From Myxococcales bacterium (GTDB lineage Bacteria > Myxococcota_A > UBA9042 > JABWCM01): 64,000 nt of DNA. The notes under the pieces were generated by a model that saw nothing but the letters and a program-made list of their open reading frames with translations, had not been told where the DNA came from and did no database searches. The translations under genes and the position numbers were made by a program. The DNA lies in NCBI GenBank assembly GCA_013360285.1, contig JABWCM010000011.1, forward strand, positions 24,877-88,876, written 5' to 3'. Shown here piece after piece: positions 10,974 to 20,746 of the stretch (positions within the stretch are counted from its first letter, which is position 1; each line of letters opens with the position of its first letter).

Positions 10974-11146
10974 TCCAGAAAACTCCCGAATTCCGATAAA
11001 CTACGAAGGAATATTGACATTATTTACAAGCCTGTCAAGCAGATGAACTGCCGATAAACCGTGGTGTTTGTAAGCAATTCATTGTAAACTATTTGTGTGA
11101 ATTTGTTGATTTTGTAAATATTTGCAAAAATCACGAGGATCGAGTC
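10974..11146. promoter_or_regulatory. Divergent intergenic control region with RamB-like boxes
   Basis: TTTGTAAATATTTGCAAAA at 11111-11129, plus TTTGTAAG, ATTGTAAAC and ATTTACAAG variants, between aceB and its presumed regulator. Confidence 0.5.
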
Positions 11147-12592
11147 ATGCAATTTGGTGCAAAAGTAAAGTCAATGAGAACCCAACGGGGAGTGACTCAG
11201 GCCCAGCTTGCCGCGGAACTTGGGATCTCGGCCAGTTACTTAAACCTCATCGAACATGATAGGCGACCGCTCACGGCCAACGTGTTGATCAAACTTGTGA
11301 AGGCGCTGGACGTTGACCTGGCGCAGTTTGAATCGGACGTGGACGAACGTTTGGTGTTGGAACTGCAGGAAGTGTTTGGGGATTTGGCGCTGGAAAACCA
11401 TGTGGTTCCCGCAGACGATATCCGGGAGTTCGCTCGCACACTTCCCGGGGTGGCGGACGCGGTGGTTGCTTTGTATCAGCGGTACCAAAACACGCAGACC
11501 TCGCTGACAACCGTCGCGTCTCAGGTGACTCACAACGACGAGTTGGTTGGCGTGGATGTTGCGCGGCTGCCGACCGAAGAAGTCAACGACTTTGTCCAGC
11601 GACATTTGAATTATTTTCCGCAGTTGGAAGAGCATGCGGAAGATTTCTGGCGAAAAGCGGACCTCGATGAAGATGATGTCTATCGGGGATTACATTGGTT
11701 TCTCGAAAAACATCTTGGAGTCCAGGTGCGTATTGATCGCTCCGGTGAAAGGGGGCATACGCTGCGGAGGTTTGATCGTACGCAACGTGTTTTGTACTTG
11801 TCGGAACTACTGCCCCCGCGAAGTCGTAACTTTCAGATGGCGCATCAGGCCGGAATGCTGTTGCACTACGACGATATTACGCAACTTACTGACGATGTGA
11901 CGTTGACAAACCCGGTGTCCCGCTCCATCGCCCGGGTTGTGTTGGCAAACTATTTTGCTGCGGCCGTTTTGATGCCGTATGACAAATTTCACGAAGCCGC
12001 AATCAAAGAACGTTATGACATTGAGTTGCTGGGACATCGGTTTCGTGCTGGTTTTGAACAGATTTGTCACCGTTTGACCACACTACGCCGTAAGGGTCGT
12101 TCAGCCATACCATTCCATATGCTACGAATCGACATCGCCGGCAATATCTCGAAACGGTTTAGTGCGTCGGGGATCCGCTTTGCACGATTCAGCGGCGTTT
12201 GTCCGAGATGGGACGTATGTCTGGCGTTTCTCACACCTGGAATGATTCGGGTTCAGGTGTCGCAGATGCCGGATGGAGCCACTTTTTTTTGTGTGGCGAG
12301 GACCATTTCGAAACGCCTCGGTGGGTATCCGTCAACCGCCCCGGTCCATGCCGTGGGGTTGGGATGTGAAATCAGTCACGCGCGGCATCTTGTTTATGCC
12401 GATGGGGTTGATTTGGACAACGTGCAGGCAGCCGTTCCGGTTGGGGTGACCTGTCGGCTGTGTGACAGGCTCGATTGTGAACAGCGGGCGTTTCCGCCAT
12501 TACACCATCCACTGACGGTTGATGAAGATTCGCGGGGGGTGTCATTTTATGCGCCGACACCATCTAGTGGGAATGGGCAGCAGCCTAAATAA
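11147..12592 (+). CDS. XRE-family / IrrE-type short-chain fatty acyl regulator (RamB/PrpC2-regulator-like)
   Basis: HTH: VKSMRTQRGVTQAQLAAELGISASYLNLIEHDRRPL; FQMAHQAGMLLHYDDITQL peptidase-like region; C-terminal Cys-containing domain. Start chosen at ATG 11147. Confidence 0.8.
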   Translation: MQFGAKVKSMRTQRGVTQAQLAAELGISASYLNLIEHDRRPLTANVLIKLVKALDVDLAQFESDVDERLVLELQEVFGDLALENHVVPADDIREFARTLPGVADAVVALYQRYQNTQTSLTTVASQVTHNDELVGVDVARLPTEEVNDFVQRHLNYFPQLEEHAEDFWRKADLDEDDVYRGLHWFLEKHLGVQVRIDRSGERGHTLRRFDRTQRVLYLSELLPPRSRNFQMAHQAGMLLHYDDITQLTDDVTLTNPVSRSIARVVLANYFAAAVLMPYDKFHEAAIKERYDIELLGHRFRAGFEQICHRLTTLRRKGRSAIPFHMLRIDIAGNISKRFSASGIRFARFSGVCPRWDVCLAFLTPGMIRVQVSQMPDGATFFCVARTISKRLGGYPSTAPVHAVGLGCEISHARHLVYADGVDLDNVQAAVPVGVTCRLCDRLDCEQRAFPPLHHPLTVDEDSRGVSFYAPTPSSGNGQQPK

Positions 12593-12629
12593 GCGGGTTG
12601 TTCAGTTATATTTATTGATGCGGAGTGGA

Positions 12630-14435
12630 TCAGGGTGTGCACGGACCCGGGGTAATCCGAAACGTTTTTGGGGAGTGTGTTGTCGGCACAACGCATTTTG
12701 GGTCCTTGGAGCGGAAATACTGTGCAATGATTTCACGAACAAGTCCGCCTCTTTCGACTACTTTGGCGCCAGTCATGGCCGGGGCCAGATGATCTCCGCC
12801 ATCCAACAAGAAGTCGCTTACCACCACGCGGTAAGTGTGGTTTTCGTCGATCGGAGCGCCATCGTCCGTTACAACATGGCATAATTTATCGAGTTCCCAT
12901 TCCTCGATTTTGGAGTCGCCGTTCAGGTCGGACCCAGTGGTTTTTGCCGGGTCAAAGGCGTAGCGGACGCCGGACACCTGAAGCACCCCGTGTGCGCCGG
13001 AAGAACCGATTCGCAACATGGTTTTGATTTGGTGGCCGGTCATTTCCAGCAGCACCGTTTGGTTATCAAATGGCATGACGTCGGCGACGTGGCGCCGACG
13101 GATTTTTCCCTTGGGAAGATCCGCACGCAGCCCACCTGAATTTTGAATCGCGATATCAACGTCGGGGAATGCGTGATGTAGAGCATCGGCAACCACGTTA
13201 CCAAGGGGACTTTCAGTGGTGCGATTGCGGTTCAACACTTCATCGGAACATCCAACGATATCACACTGACTGCCGGCCCTCGATTCGAGGCCTTTGAGCC
13301 ATTCCACAACATGGGAGTCGGGCGTCAGCGTTACACCACCCACGTCTACTGGGGCGATGTCGTATGTACCCCCGTCGCATCCAGGATCAAGTGGGCGATG
13401 AGTCAATGCCCATGGTTTATGGAGAATCGATTTGTCGGGATCGATGCCGGAAGGACCGACAGCCAGCGTCAATCTCCCAATGATATGGCCACGACTTCGA
13501 TTGGACAACACGAACGTCTTTTCGGTTCGTTGGGCGACCAACGAATGGGTATGTCCGGCAATGATGACGTCGACAAATCCGGGAGGCAATTCGGTCAAAA
13601 TTCGCCCAAGTTCACCGTCCGGCGTACACGGTTCGCCAGGTTCAACATAACTGAACGGCTTACAGGTTCCGGTGAGATGGCCAAGTACCACGACCACGTT
13701 GGCGCCGGCGGCCCGCATTTGAGGCACATGGGTTCGTAATGTTGTGATGGGGTCTTCAAATCGTAAATCAGCCACATTTTTGGGTAGGGTTGTGGTAGGC
13801 GTTTCGGTAGTGGTTAGGCCGATAATTCCAATTTGAATACCTTTTTTCCGAATGACGGTCCAGGGCAAAATACCTTGGGGTTGATAAGGCGCCCAAACGT
13901 CGCCCTGTTGTACAGAAATGTTTGCCGTAAGCCACAAAAATGGTGCATTTTTGGCAGCGTCTTCTAGCGCTCCGCGAAGGGGATGGCCGTCGTTAAGGCC
14001 CTTTCCGTAATCAAATTCGTGGTTTCCAATCGCCGACGCATCGACCCCCATGTAACGAAACGCTTTCACCGCAGCGGCTCCCGCGGTTTTGTTTACCGGC
14101 CAACTACCTTGAAAAACGTCGCCGGCGTCGACTACCAGCAGATCAGGGTCGTTTTTACGCAAATGGTGCAGCGCAGAAACCACCACCGGCAGTCCGCCAA
14201 TGGCGAGTTCCGGTTGTCCTGCCACCCGCTCTTCATATAAACCGCCATGAAAATCGTTTAACGCGGCGATGTTCAAGTAGACCAATGGCTGTTCGCCATA
14301 TGCGGAATGGGATACGCAACCACCCAATATCCCCACGACGATTACCGCGCCGACCAGCCAGTGGCGAAATGGGGTTGAATGTGGGTCAGGTACAAACATT
14401 CCGCAGTGGTTTGCGGATAAAGAAAAATTCTGCAT
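12630..14435 (-). CDS. Secreted 5'-nucleotidase / UshA-like metallophosphoesterase
   Basis: NIAALNDFHGGLYEE, DAGDVFQGS, AIGNHEFDYGK, IIAGHTHS; C-terminal 5'-nucleotidase domain. Confidence 0.9.
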   Translation of the reverse strand: MQNFSLSANHCGMFVPDPHSTPFRHWLVGAVIVVGILGGCVSHSAYGEQPLVYLNIAALNDFHGGLYEERVAGQPELAIGGLPVVVSALHHLRKNDPDLLVVDAGDVFQGSWPVNKTAGAAAVKAFRYMGVDASAIGNHEFDYGKGLNDGHPLRGALEDAAKNAPFLWLTANISVQQGDVWAPYQPQGILPWTVIRKKGIQIGIIGLTTTETPTTTLPKNVADLRFEDPITTLRTHVPQMRAAGANVVVVLGHLTGTCKPFSYVEPGEPCTPDGELGRILTELPPGFVDVIIAGHTHSLVAQRTEKTFVLSNRSRGHIIGRLTLAVGPSGIDPDKSILHKPWALTHRPLDPGCDGGTYDIAPVDVGGVTLTPDSHVVEWLKGLESRAGSQCDIVGCSDEVLNRNRTTESPLGNVVADALHHAFPDVDIAIQNSGGLRADLPKGKIRRRHVADVMPFDNQTVLLEMTGHQIKTMLRIGSSGAHGVLQVSGVRYAFDPAKTTGSDLNGDSKIEEWELDKLCHVVTDDGAPIDENHTYRVVVSDFLLDGGDHLAPAMTGAKVVERGGLVREIIAQYFRSKDPKCVVPTTHSPKTFRITPGPCTP

Positions 14436-14523
14436 GATTTTCCCGAAACGTCGATGTCAAAACAGGAGGCGTGGCTCCTCCGAACTTACGCCGCTTGGTA
14501 GGTCAAAACCCGAACCGTAACAA

Positions 14524-14705
14524 GAGGCTGTGAAAAAATAGCTACGTGCCCCAATTCCGGCCGCTTTTGGCCCCAAAGGCTTCCGAAAAAGGTTTCGCAA
14601 TATTCCCGATATTACTCAACTTTTTCGATATTACTCAACTTTTTCAAAGCCAACGGGGCGGAAAATCGGCTGACTTGGGTCACGTCCATATTTTTTCACA
14701 GCCTC
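14524..14705. repeat. Dispersed palindromic intergenic element, copy 3, with internal 19-bp tandem duplication
   Basis: Perfect 17-bp TIR GAGGCTGTGAAAAAATA / TATTTTTTCACAGCCTC; centre CAATATTCCCGATATTACTCAACTTTTTC; GATATTACTCAACTTTTTC present twice in tandem. Confidence 0.85.
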
Positions 14706-14804
14706 CAAGAACATGGCGTGTCGAATTTCGGAAGTCAAGGTGTTGAAGTTGGACCAGCAGTGGCCAAAACGGGTGGGAGAAGCAAGGTTGCCGAGTGGGA
14801 TGGG

Positions 14805-17624
14805 TTAGGCCGAACGACGTCGTTTGGTCACCAGGAGGACTACTACAGCAATCATAAGTGCGAGCGGGAGGTTGCTCGGTGTTGAATTGCTCTGTGTTGA
14901 ACATCCACCCCGGTCATTTGAACCGCTACCGGTTGCTCCTGAACCAGTTGGTGGAACCGACCCGCCATTGTTGGTGGCGTCGCTGGAACCGGTCGTGTCT
15001 GACGTCGTATTGGCGGTATCTGCGCCACCCGTGGTGCCTGCATCGTTGTCGCCACCGGCCGTGTCGTCGCCAGTAGTGGTGTCTGGTCCATCCGGGCTAC
15101 ATGCACCCTCGTGATCGACTTCCACATTCGCACATGCAGCAAGGCAGCCGTTGCTATAGGTGGTTCCGTCTTTGCCGCACACGGGTTCTTCTACAGCGGG
15201 GCATACACATTCGTCGTCACATACGCTGTTATCTTTGCAGTAGTCGCAAATATCTTCACAACAATCGCCGACGTTGCCACACTCACTATCGCATTGGCAG
15301 TTCGCGTTGTCGTCAAATTCGCCACAACGGTTTTCACAGGTGTCAGGCGATCCCGACGATACACATTTGCCTTCTTGACAATCTTCGTCCCCATCGCAGT
15401 CACCGCACGAGCCGCCACAGCCATCGTCGCCGCATTCAGCGTCTCCGCACTGCGGAACACAGGCTACAGCTTCGCATTGGAAGGCAGCAGTGCAGGTTTC
15501 GCCGCCTTCGCACGTACCGCAGGAACCTCCGCAACCGTCGTCGCCACATTCTTTGCCATCACAAGACGGAGCACATTCCGCGGAACAGGTCCCTGCATCA
15601 CAGACAGCGCCGTCAGTACAGTGACCGCATGACCCACCACAACCGTCGTCGCCGCATTCTTTACCGTTACATTGAGGGGCGCATTCACCAACACATTGCC
15701 CTTCGACACACGTTTTTGTGTTTCCGCAACTCCCACAATTTCCGCCGCATTTGTCGTCCCCACACTGTTTTCCGGAGCAATTGGGCACACAATCGGCAAC
15801 ACACTGGCCCGACGCGTTACACGACGATCCGCCGGCGCAGGTTCCGCAGGACCCGCCGCATCCGTCGTTACCACAAACTTTTCCTGAGCAGGAAGGCGTA
15901 CAGATGGCAACACATTGCCCATTGGTGCAATTGGTGCCGGCGCCACAGGTGCCGCAACTTCCGCCGCAACCGTCGTCGCCGCAGGTTTTGCCGGTGCAAT
16001 TGGGTTTACACGTCGCTTCACATTGCCCGGCGGCATTACACGTTGTACCCGCACCGCACGTGCCGCAACTTCCACCACATCCGTTGTCGCCGCACTTTTT
16101 ACCGGTGCAAGATGGTTCACATAAGCAGGCTTGGTCGTAATCTTCGCAGCAGTCGTTATATTGTTTGCACAAATCGTCGCAGTAACAGCCGGCATCCGAT
16201 TGTCCACCACAGAACCCAACACAGGATTTCGGAGGGGCGTCGGGTCCACAGAATTTGCAGTCGTTACACTCACACAACCATTCGGGCCCCGAACACGGGA
16301 TTGTCGCGCTGCATTCGCCAGTATAACCCCCCGCAGGCGCGGAACATTTGCCGCCAGAGCAGGTTCCATCGGCAATCCAAGCTTTGTAATTGCCGACCGG
16401 CAGGGTTCGGGTAATACAGTGAATGGTTCCACTGTAACTGGCGATTTTATCGCTGATGATGCCAATGTGTTTGTAGGTGGGCATCGTCTGTTGCCACACC
16501 GCCAACGCCTCCGCTTCTGCGTCTTTCATGTCGGTATAAATAGGCCAAAGATTGACGCCGTTAACAAACGTGCTGTTAATATAAGTTCTTGGAATTCCGC
16601 CTTTTTTGCTTGGAAACGGCATCCGCACAACCTTGATCTTGCTGCCGCCGGCCACGGTTGTCGCTTCCAGTTGCAGTGCGTTGTCATCCATCCGCTTTTT
16701 GTTGGTTGCATCGGTTACGTAAGGCAACTTGTACTCGCCCATAATCGCGGTTGTTTTGTCAACCAGCTTAAAAAACATGTCGATGTGGCCGGTTCCGTCG
16801 TCGGTGATATCTTTCATCACGATGACCTGCTTGGTACACGCAAGGTAATCCGACCAAATTTGTTGGAACTGCGTCAGCGTCATGCCTGCGTTTTGGAGTG
16901 CACGTTGCGCTGTATAACAGGTGCCTTCGCCGTCACCTTGGAAGGTGCCGCCTTCGGTGTTGACCGGCATTCGGAAGGTATTGATTTTGTAATACGCGCC
17001 CATCTGCGTTGGAATGGCGTCGTCCTCGACCCGTTGGTGGTAATACCGGAAATCGCCAAACGCGATGTTGTCATTCATGTCAAGCAGCGGCACCGGGCCA
17101 TAGTCAATATGCCAAATGGTTTCGTTTTTGATCTGATGAAAAAACACCATGCTGTTGATTTGTGTCTGGGTCATCCCGTTCGCCAACAACCGGTTGGTTA
17201 AGTCGGTTTTGGCCGATGCCTTTTCGTAGATGACCGCAACTTTTGTTTTGGCGTCCACCACGGTGCCCTTGACAATATCTACAATGGTTTTCGCAACCTG
17301 CGGGTCCGACGGCATGGAGTCCGAGTACGTCGTGTACAGGATCTGCATCGGTTCCCACTCGGTCATATGCCGGTAGGTGTTTGGTTTGGGAAATTCGGTG
17401 ATCGCATACCACTGTGGATTTGCCGCGCGGTAGTCGTCATAAGTATCGGCCTTGCCGGGCACTTTTTTTTCCCACGGCAATTCGTAGGCCGGCAACGTGA
17501 CTTCAACTTCGGGCGTTGTTGCACCGCCGGAATTACCGTTGTCGTCGCTCTGGGGCTCCTCCGCGCCGCAGGCCAACATCAGTGTTGCCGCGCCGCATAA
17601 CCAAACCAAATCTCGAATACGCAT
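14805..17624 (-). CDS. Peptidyl-arginine / agmatine deiminase-family lipoprotein fused to Cys-rich repeats and a MYXO-CTERM-like tail
   Basis: Lipobox LMLAC-G. EGGTFQGDGEGTCYTAQRAL, DGTGHIDMFFKLVD and GTIHCITRTLP (deiminase core with Cys). Repeated CxPxCxGKxCGDDGCGGSCGxC. C-terminal CS..LPLALMIAVVVLLVTKRRRSA. Confidence 0.85.
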   Translation of the reverse strand: MRIRDLVWLCGAATLMLACGAEEPQSDDNGNSGGATTPEVEVTLPAYELPWEKKVPGKADTYDDYRAANPQWYAITEFPKPNTYRHMTEWEPMQILYTTYSDSMPSDPQVAKTIVDIVKGTVVDAKTKVAVIYEKASAKTDLTNRLLANGMTQTQINSMVFFHQIKNETIWHIDYGPVPLLDMNDNIAFGDFRYYHQRVEDDAIPTQMGAYYKINTFRMPVNTEGGTFQGDGEGTCYTAQRALQNAGMTLTQFQQIWSDYLACTKQVIVMKDITDDGTGHIDMFFKLVDKTTAIMGEYKLPYVTDATNKKRMDDNALQLEATTVAGGSKIKVVRMPFPSKKGGIPRTYINSTFVNGVNLWPIYTDMKDAEAEALAVWQQTMPTYKHIGIISDKIASYSGTIHCITRTLPVGNYKAWIADGTCSGGKCSAPAGGYTGECSATIPCSGPEWLCECNDCKFCGPDAPPKSCVGFCGGQSDAGCYCDDLCKQYNDCCEDYDQACLCEPSCTGKKCGDNGCGGSCGTCGAGTTCNAAGQCEATCKPNCTGKTCGDDGCGGSCGTCGAGTNCTNGQCVAICTPSCSGKVCGNDGCGGSCGTCAGGSSCNASGQCVADCVPNCSGKQCGDDKCGGNCGSCGNTKTCVEGQCVGECAPQCNGKECGDDGCGGSCGHCTDGAVCDAGTCSAECAPSCDGKECGDDGCGGSCGTCEGGETCTAAFQCEAVACVPQCGDAECGDDGCGGSCGDCDGDEDCQEGKCVSSGSPDTCENRCGEFDDNANCQCDSECGNVGDCCEDICDYCKDNSVCDDECVCPAVEEPVCGKDGTTYSNGCLAACANVEVDHEGACSPDGPDTTTGDDTAGGDNDAGTTGGADTANTTSDTTGSSDATNNGGSVPPTGSGATGSGSNDRGGCSTQSNSTPSNLPLALMIAVVVLLVTKRRRSA

Positions 17625-17833
17625 TTTGTTCCTCCAAACACGAAAAAACCGACGCTGTACCATATAGAAACGGCGAGGGTGTTCGCAAGTGATTCCGACG
17701 CGCAATTGTGGTTTGTTTCCACTCATGTTTGGACCGCCCCAATGATGGTACGATTTCAGAAACAAGATTACCGCCTCATGGTAAGTTAAGAGCTGCGCTT
17801 GTCGGCACGGTGTGCTCTAGCTACACTGCAACA

Positions 17834-18862
17834 ATGATTTCTCGGCGGGTCACAATATTTGTCGGGTTCTGGGTGGTGACGGGGCTTGTGGCCGGTGTCG
17901 TCGCGGGTCTTTATTACGCACTACGGCCTGACACGACTGTTAAGTTATATATCGCGTTTGATAACGTACCAGATTTGCACACCGGCGCCCCGGTTCGCTT
18001 AGGTGGTCTGCGTATTGGCACAGTAGAGTCCGCAGTGTCCCAGGCCGGAAAAGCATGCGATGCTTCGTTGGCCGAAGGCGCTCATTTGCTTGTCGCGGTG
18101 TCAGTCGACGCCAAAGAATTTCACCACATCCGGTCCGACTCACGAATGCACATCACCACTGTAAGCCCATTGGGGGAATACTATGTGGAGGTGGACATCG
18201 GCGCCCGGGGGGCTCCTGTCAACCCCGGCGACCGGCTCTGTGGGCAACCCGGCATGAACCTGACCGCACTTTTTGACCACGCGACGCACACATTGGGTGT
18301 CTTCAACGAAGCCGGAAGTAGTATCTCGAGCCAAGTGGACTCGTTCCGGAGTAAAGTGACGGACCTCGTGTTTGTGTGGTGTGAACTTGGATGGTGCTCG
18401 GCCGAAAATTTTGCGGAATTGAACACAAAAGGTATTCGTATCGGCGAGTTATGGAAAGATTTTCAAACAAAACTGGACGAATTTTCCTTTCCCAACGTTG
18501 ACGTGACCCATATTGTTGCGCAATTCACAGAGATTCGGGATACCGTGGCCCGACGTACTGCCTCATCCATGGCGGGACTACGACGGTTCGACCGCGAAAT
18601 CGTTACGGAACTGTCGGAGATTGTTTCGGAACTGCAAACCCGCACCTTGAAAATGCAAGACACGGCTCAAAGTTCCATGCTGAACACACAAAATAACCTT
18701 CGAACTCTCTCCCAACGTCTGGCTGACAAACGGTATACTCTGGGTGCTTTTGCCGCTGATTTAGAAATGCAGAATGACGTCAAGGGGTTGCAGCGCGATC
18801 TAAAAAGATATCTTCTTCGATTTATGCTGTCGGGCGGCGACGAAAGTCTTCCCGCACGATAA
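17834..18862 (+). CDS. MlaD/MCE-family protein
   Basis: N-terminal TM then VKLYIAFDNVPDLHTGAPVRLGGLRIGTVESA MCE domain. Start chosen at ATG 17834. Confidence 0.8.
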   Translation: MISRRVTIFVGFWVVTGLVAGVVAGLYYALRPDTTVKLYIAFDNVPDLHTGAPVRLGGLRIGTVESAVSQAGKACDASLAEGAHLLVAVSVDAKEFHHIRSDSRMHITTVSPLGEYYVEVDIGARGAPVNPGDRLCGQPGMNLTALFDHATHTLGVFNEAGSSISSQVDSFRSKVTDLVFVWCELGWCSAENFAELNTKGIRIGELWKDFQTKLDEFSFPNVDVTHIVAQFTEIRDTVARRTASSMAGLRRFDREIVTELSEIVSELQTRTLKMQDTAQSSMLNTQNNLRTLSQRLADKRYTLGAFAADLEMQNDVKGLQRDLKRYLLRFMLSGGDESLPAR

Positions 18863-18871
18863 GAAGCCGTT

Positions 18872-20704
18872 CTAACTTTCAACGAAACTTTGGAGTTTTT
18901 TGCACCGGGTTGGGTGCCGAAGTTTTCTTAGCGCTTTCGCTTCGATTTGGCGGATTCGTTCACGTGTCACATAAAAATCTTGTCCGACTTCCTCCAGTGT
19001 GTGGTCACTTTTTTCGCCGATGCCAAATCGCATCCGGAGCACTTTTTCTTCGCGCGGGGTCAACGTCGCCAAAATTTTGCGGGTTTGTTCTTGCAAATTC
19101 ATGTTGATGACCGCTTCGGAAGGACTAACAATACGTTTATCTTCAATAAAGTCACCAAGATGGCTGTCTTCTTCTTCACCAATCGGGGTTTCAAGGGAAA
19201 TAGGCTCCTTGGCGATTTTTAACACCTTTCGAACTTTGTCGATCGGCATCTCCATTTTTTCGGCAATTTCTTCCGGGCTTGGCTCTCTCCCCATTTCTTG
19301 AACCAGATATCGACTGGTGCGGATCAGTTTGTTGATGGTTTCGATCATATGCACCGGAATCCGGATCGTTCGCGCCTGATCGGCGATCGCCCGGGTGATG
19401 GCTTGGCGAATCCACCAAGTGGCATAAGTCGAAAATTTGTAGCCACGTTTGTATTCAAATTTGTCGACCGCCTTCATCAAACCGATGTTGCCTTCTTGGA
19501 TCAGATCAAGGAACTGCAAACCCCGGTTGGTATATTTTTTGGCGATACTGACCACCAGCCGAAGATTCGCTTCAACCAGCTCGCTTTTTGCGCGTTCGGC
19601 CTTCCGTTCTCCGTTCACAATCGCGCGGTACGTACGACGAAGGTCTTCTACGTCCAAACACGTGGTTTCCGTTACCGACTGCATCTTACGTCGTGCGTGG
19701 CGGATTCGTTTGTCTGCATCTGCGAGGTCGTCGGGCGAAAGCCCTCGTTTTGCGGCGAAAGCCAACGCGTCCTGGTTGCCCTTTTTGGTGTCCCTCACCA
19801 AATCCGTTATCTGAGCTTCCGTGAGTCTTAACTGGCGTTCGACGTCTAAAACCTCGGTTTCGGCCTTTTGAACCCGTTTCACTTCCGCCTTCAACCGCTC
19901 ACCGATCCGCTCGATCTGCCGTTTGTTAAATCGTGCTTCCTTCAGCGCGGAAATCATTTCCTGACGGTTGCTGCTCAATTGTTCGTTGGCTTGTTCCAGG
20001 CTGGCGCCGACAAGTTCTCCTTTTTCGACTTGTTGCGACAACCGTTCGTTTTCTTTACGTAGCCTTCGAACCTTGCCCAACATTGCAAAAACTCGGATTC
20101 GGGCGCCTTCTTCGTCGGCGTTTCCCTCCTCGTCGTCGACGTCTCTCACCACGTCTTTGATGGTGATTTCGTTTTGTTCGAGTTTTGTTTCGATTTCAAA
20201 GAGTTCGTTGATGGCGATGTCGGTACTCATGATCACATTGAGTACCTCCTGTTCACCTTCTTCGATTCGTTTTGCGATTTCGATTTCCCCTTCGCGGGTT
20301 AACAGGGACACCGAACCCATGCGGCGCAAATACATCCGAACGGGATCGTTTGTTTTGCTGTAGGCGTCGGTCAGAGCGTCATCGTCTACTTCTTCACTTT
20401 TTTTCTTGATGCCGGGCTCGGGAAGGATCTTGGCCGGAGGTGCTACCGGTGCTACAGGTCGCGGAGCCGCCTTGGCGGCCTCGAAAACAACCTCAATGCC
20501 GTTTTTGCGTATTTGGCTCAAAAAATCGTCGAGCCCGTCGGGATCAAACTCCCCTTCCGGAATCGATTGATTTAACTCGTCGTACGTCAGAAATCCTTGA
20601 CGTTTTCCTTGACCAATGAGCTTTCGAAAATCTTTTTCTTCCAACAATGCGGTCATCTGACATCCCTGACATGTATGTCTTCGCCCATGACCTGCCGTAC
20701 TCAT
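18872..20704 (-). CDS. rpoD: RNA polymerase sigma factor RpoD (sigma-70)
   Basis: [57 protein letters not shown]; region 4 [28 protein letters not shown]. Confidence 0.97.
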   Translation of the reverse strand: MSTAGHGRRHTCQGCQMTALLEEKDFRKLIGQGKRQGFLTYDELNQSIPEGEFDPDGLDDFLSQIRKNGIEVVFEAAKAAPRPVAPVAPPAKILPEPGIKKKSEEVDDDALTDAYSKTNDPVRMYLRRMGSVSLLTREGEIEIAKRIEEGEQEVLNVIMSTDIAINELFEIETKLEQNEITIKDVVRDVDDEEGNADEEGARIRVFAMLGKVRRLRKENERLSQQVEKGELVGASLEQANEQLSSNRQEMISALKEARFNKRQIERIGERLKAEVKRVQKAETEVLDVERQLRLTEAQITDLVRDTKKGNQDALAFAAKRGLSPDDLADADKRIRHARRKMQSVTETTCLDVEDLRRTYRAIVNGERKAERAKSELVEANLRLVVSIAKKYTNRGLQFLDLIQEGNIGLMKAVDKFEYKRGYKFSTYATWWIRQAITRAIADQARTIRIPVHMIETINKLIRTSRYLVQEMGREPSPEEIAEKMEMPIDKVRKVLKIAKEPISLETPIGEEEDSHLGDFIEDKRIVSPSEAVINMNLQEQTRKILATLTPREEKVLRMRFGIGEKSDHTLEEVGQDFYVTRERIRQIEAKALRKLRHPTRCKKLQSFVES

Positions 20705-20746
20705 CGGCAGATCATCTCAGGCGCAGTATCTAACCAATAACGGTCA

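Noticed and set aside
15101-17201. Long antisense ORFs 15101..16414, 15111..15632, 15464..16465, 16131..17201 and similar ones at 61773..62912 and 63003..63830
   Set aside because: They are alternate frames of Cys-rich repeat genes whose own frame gives clear domain signatures and signal sequences.
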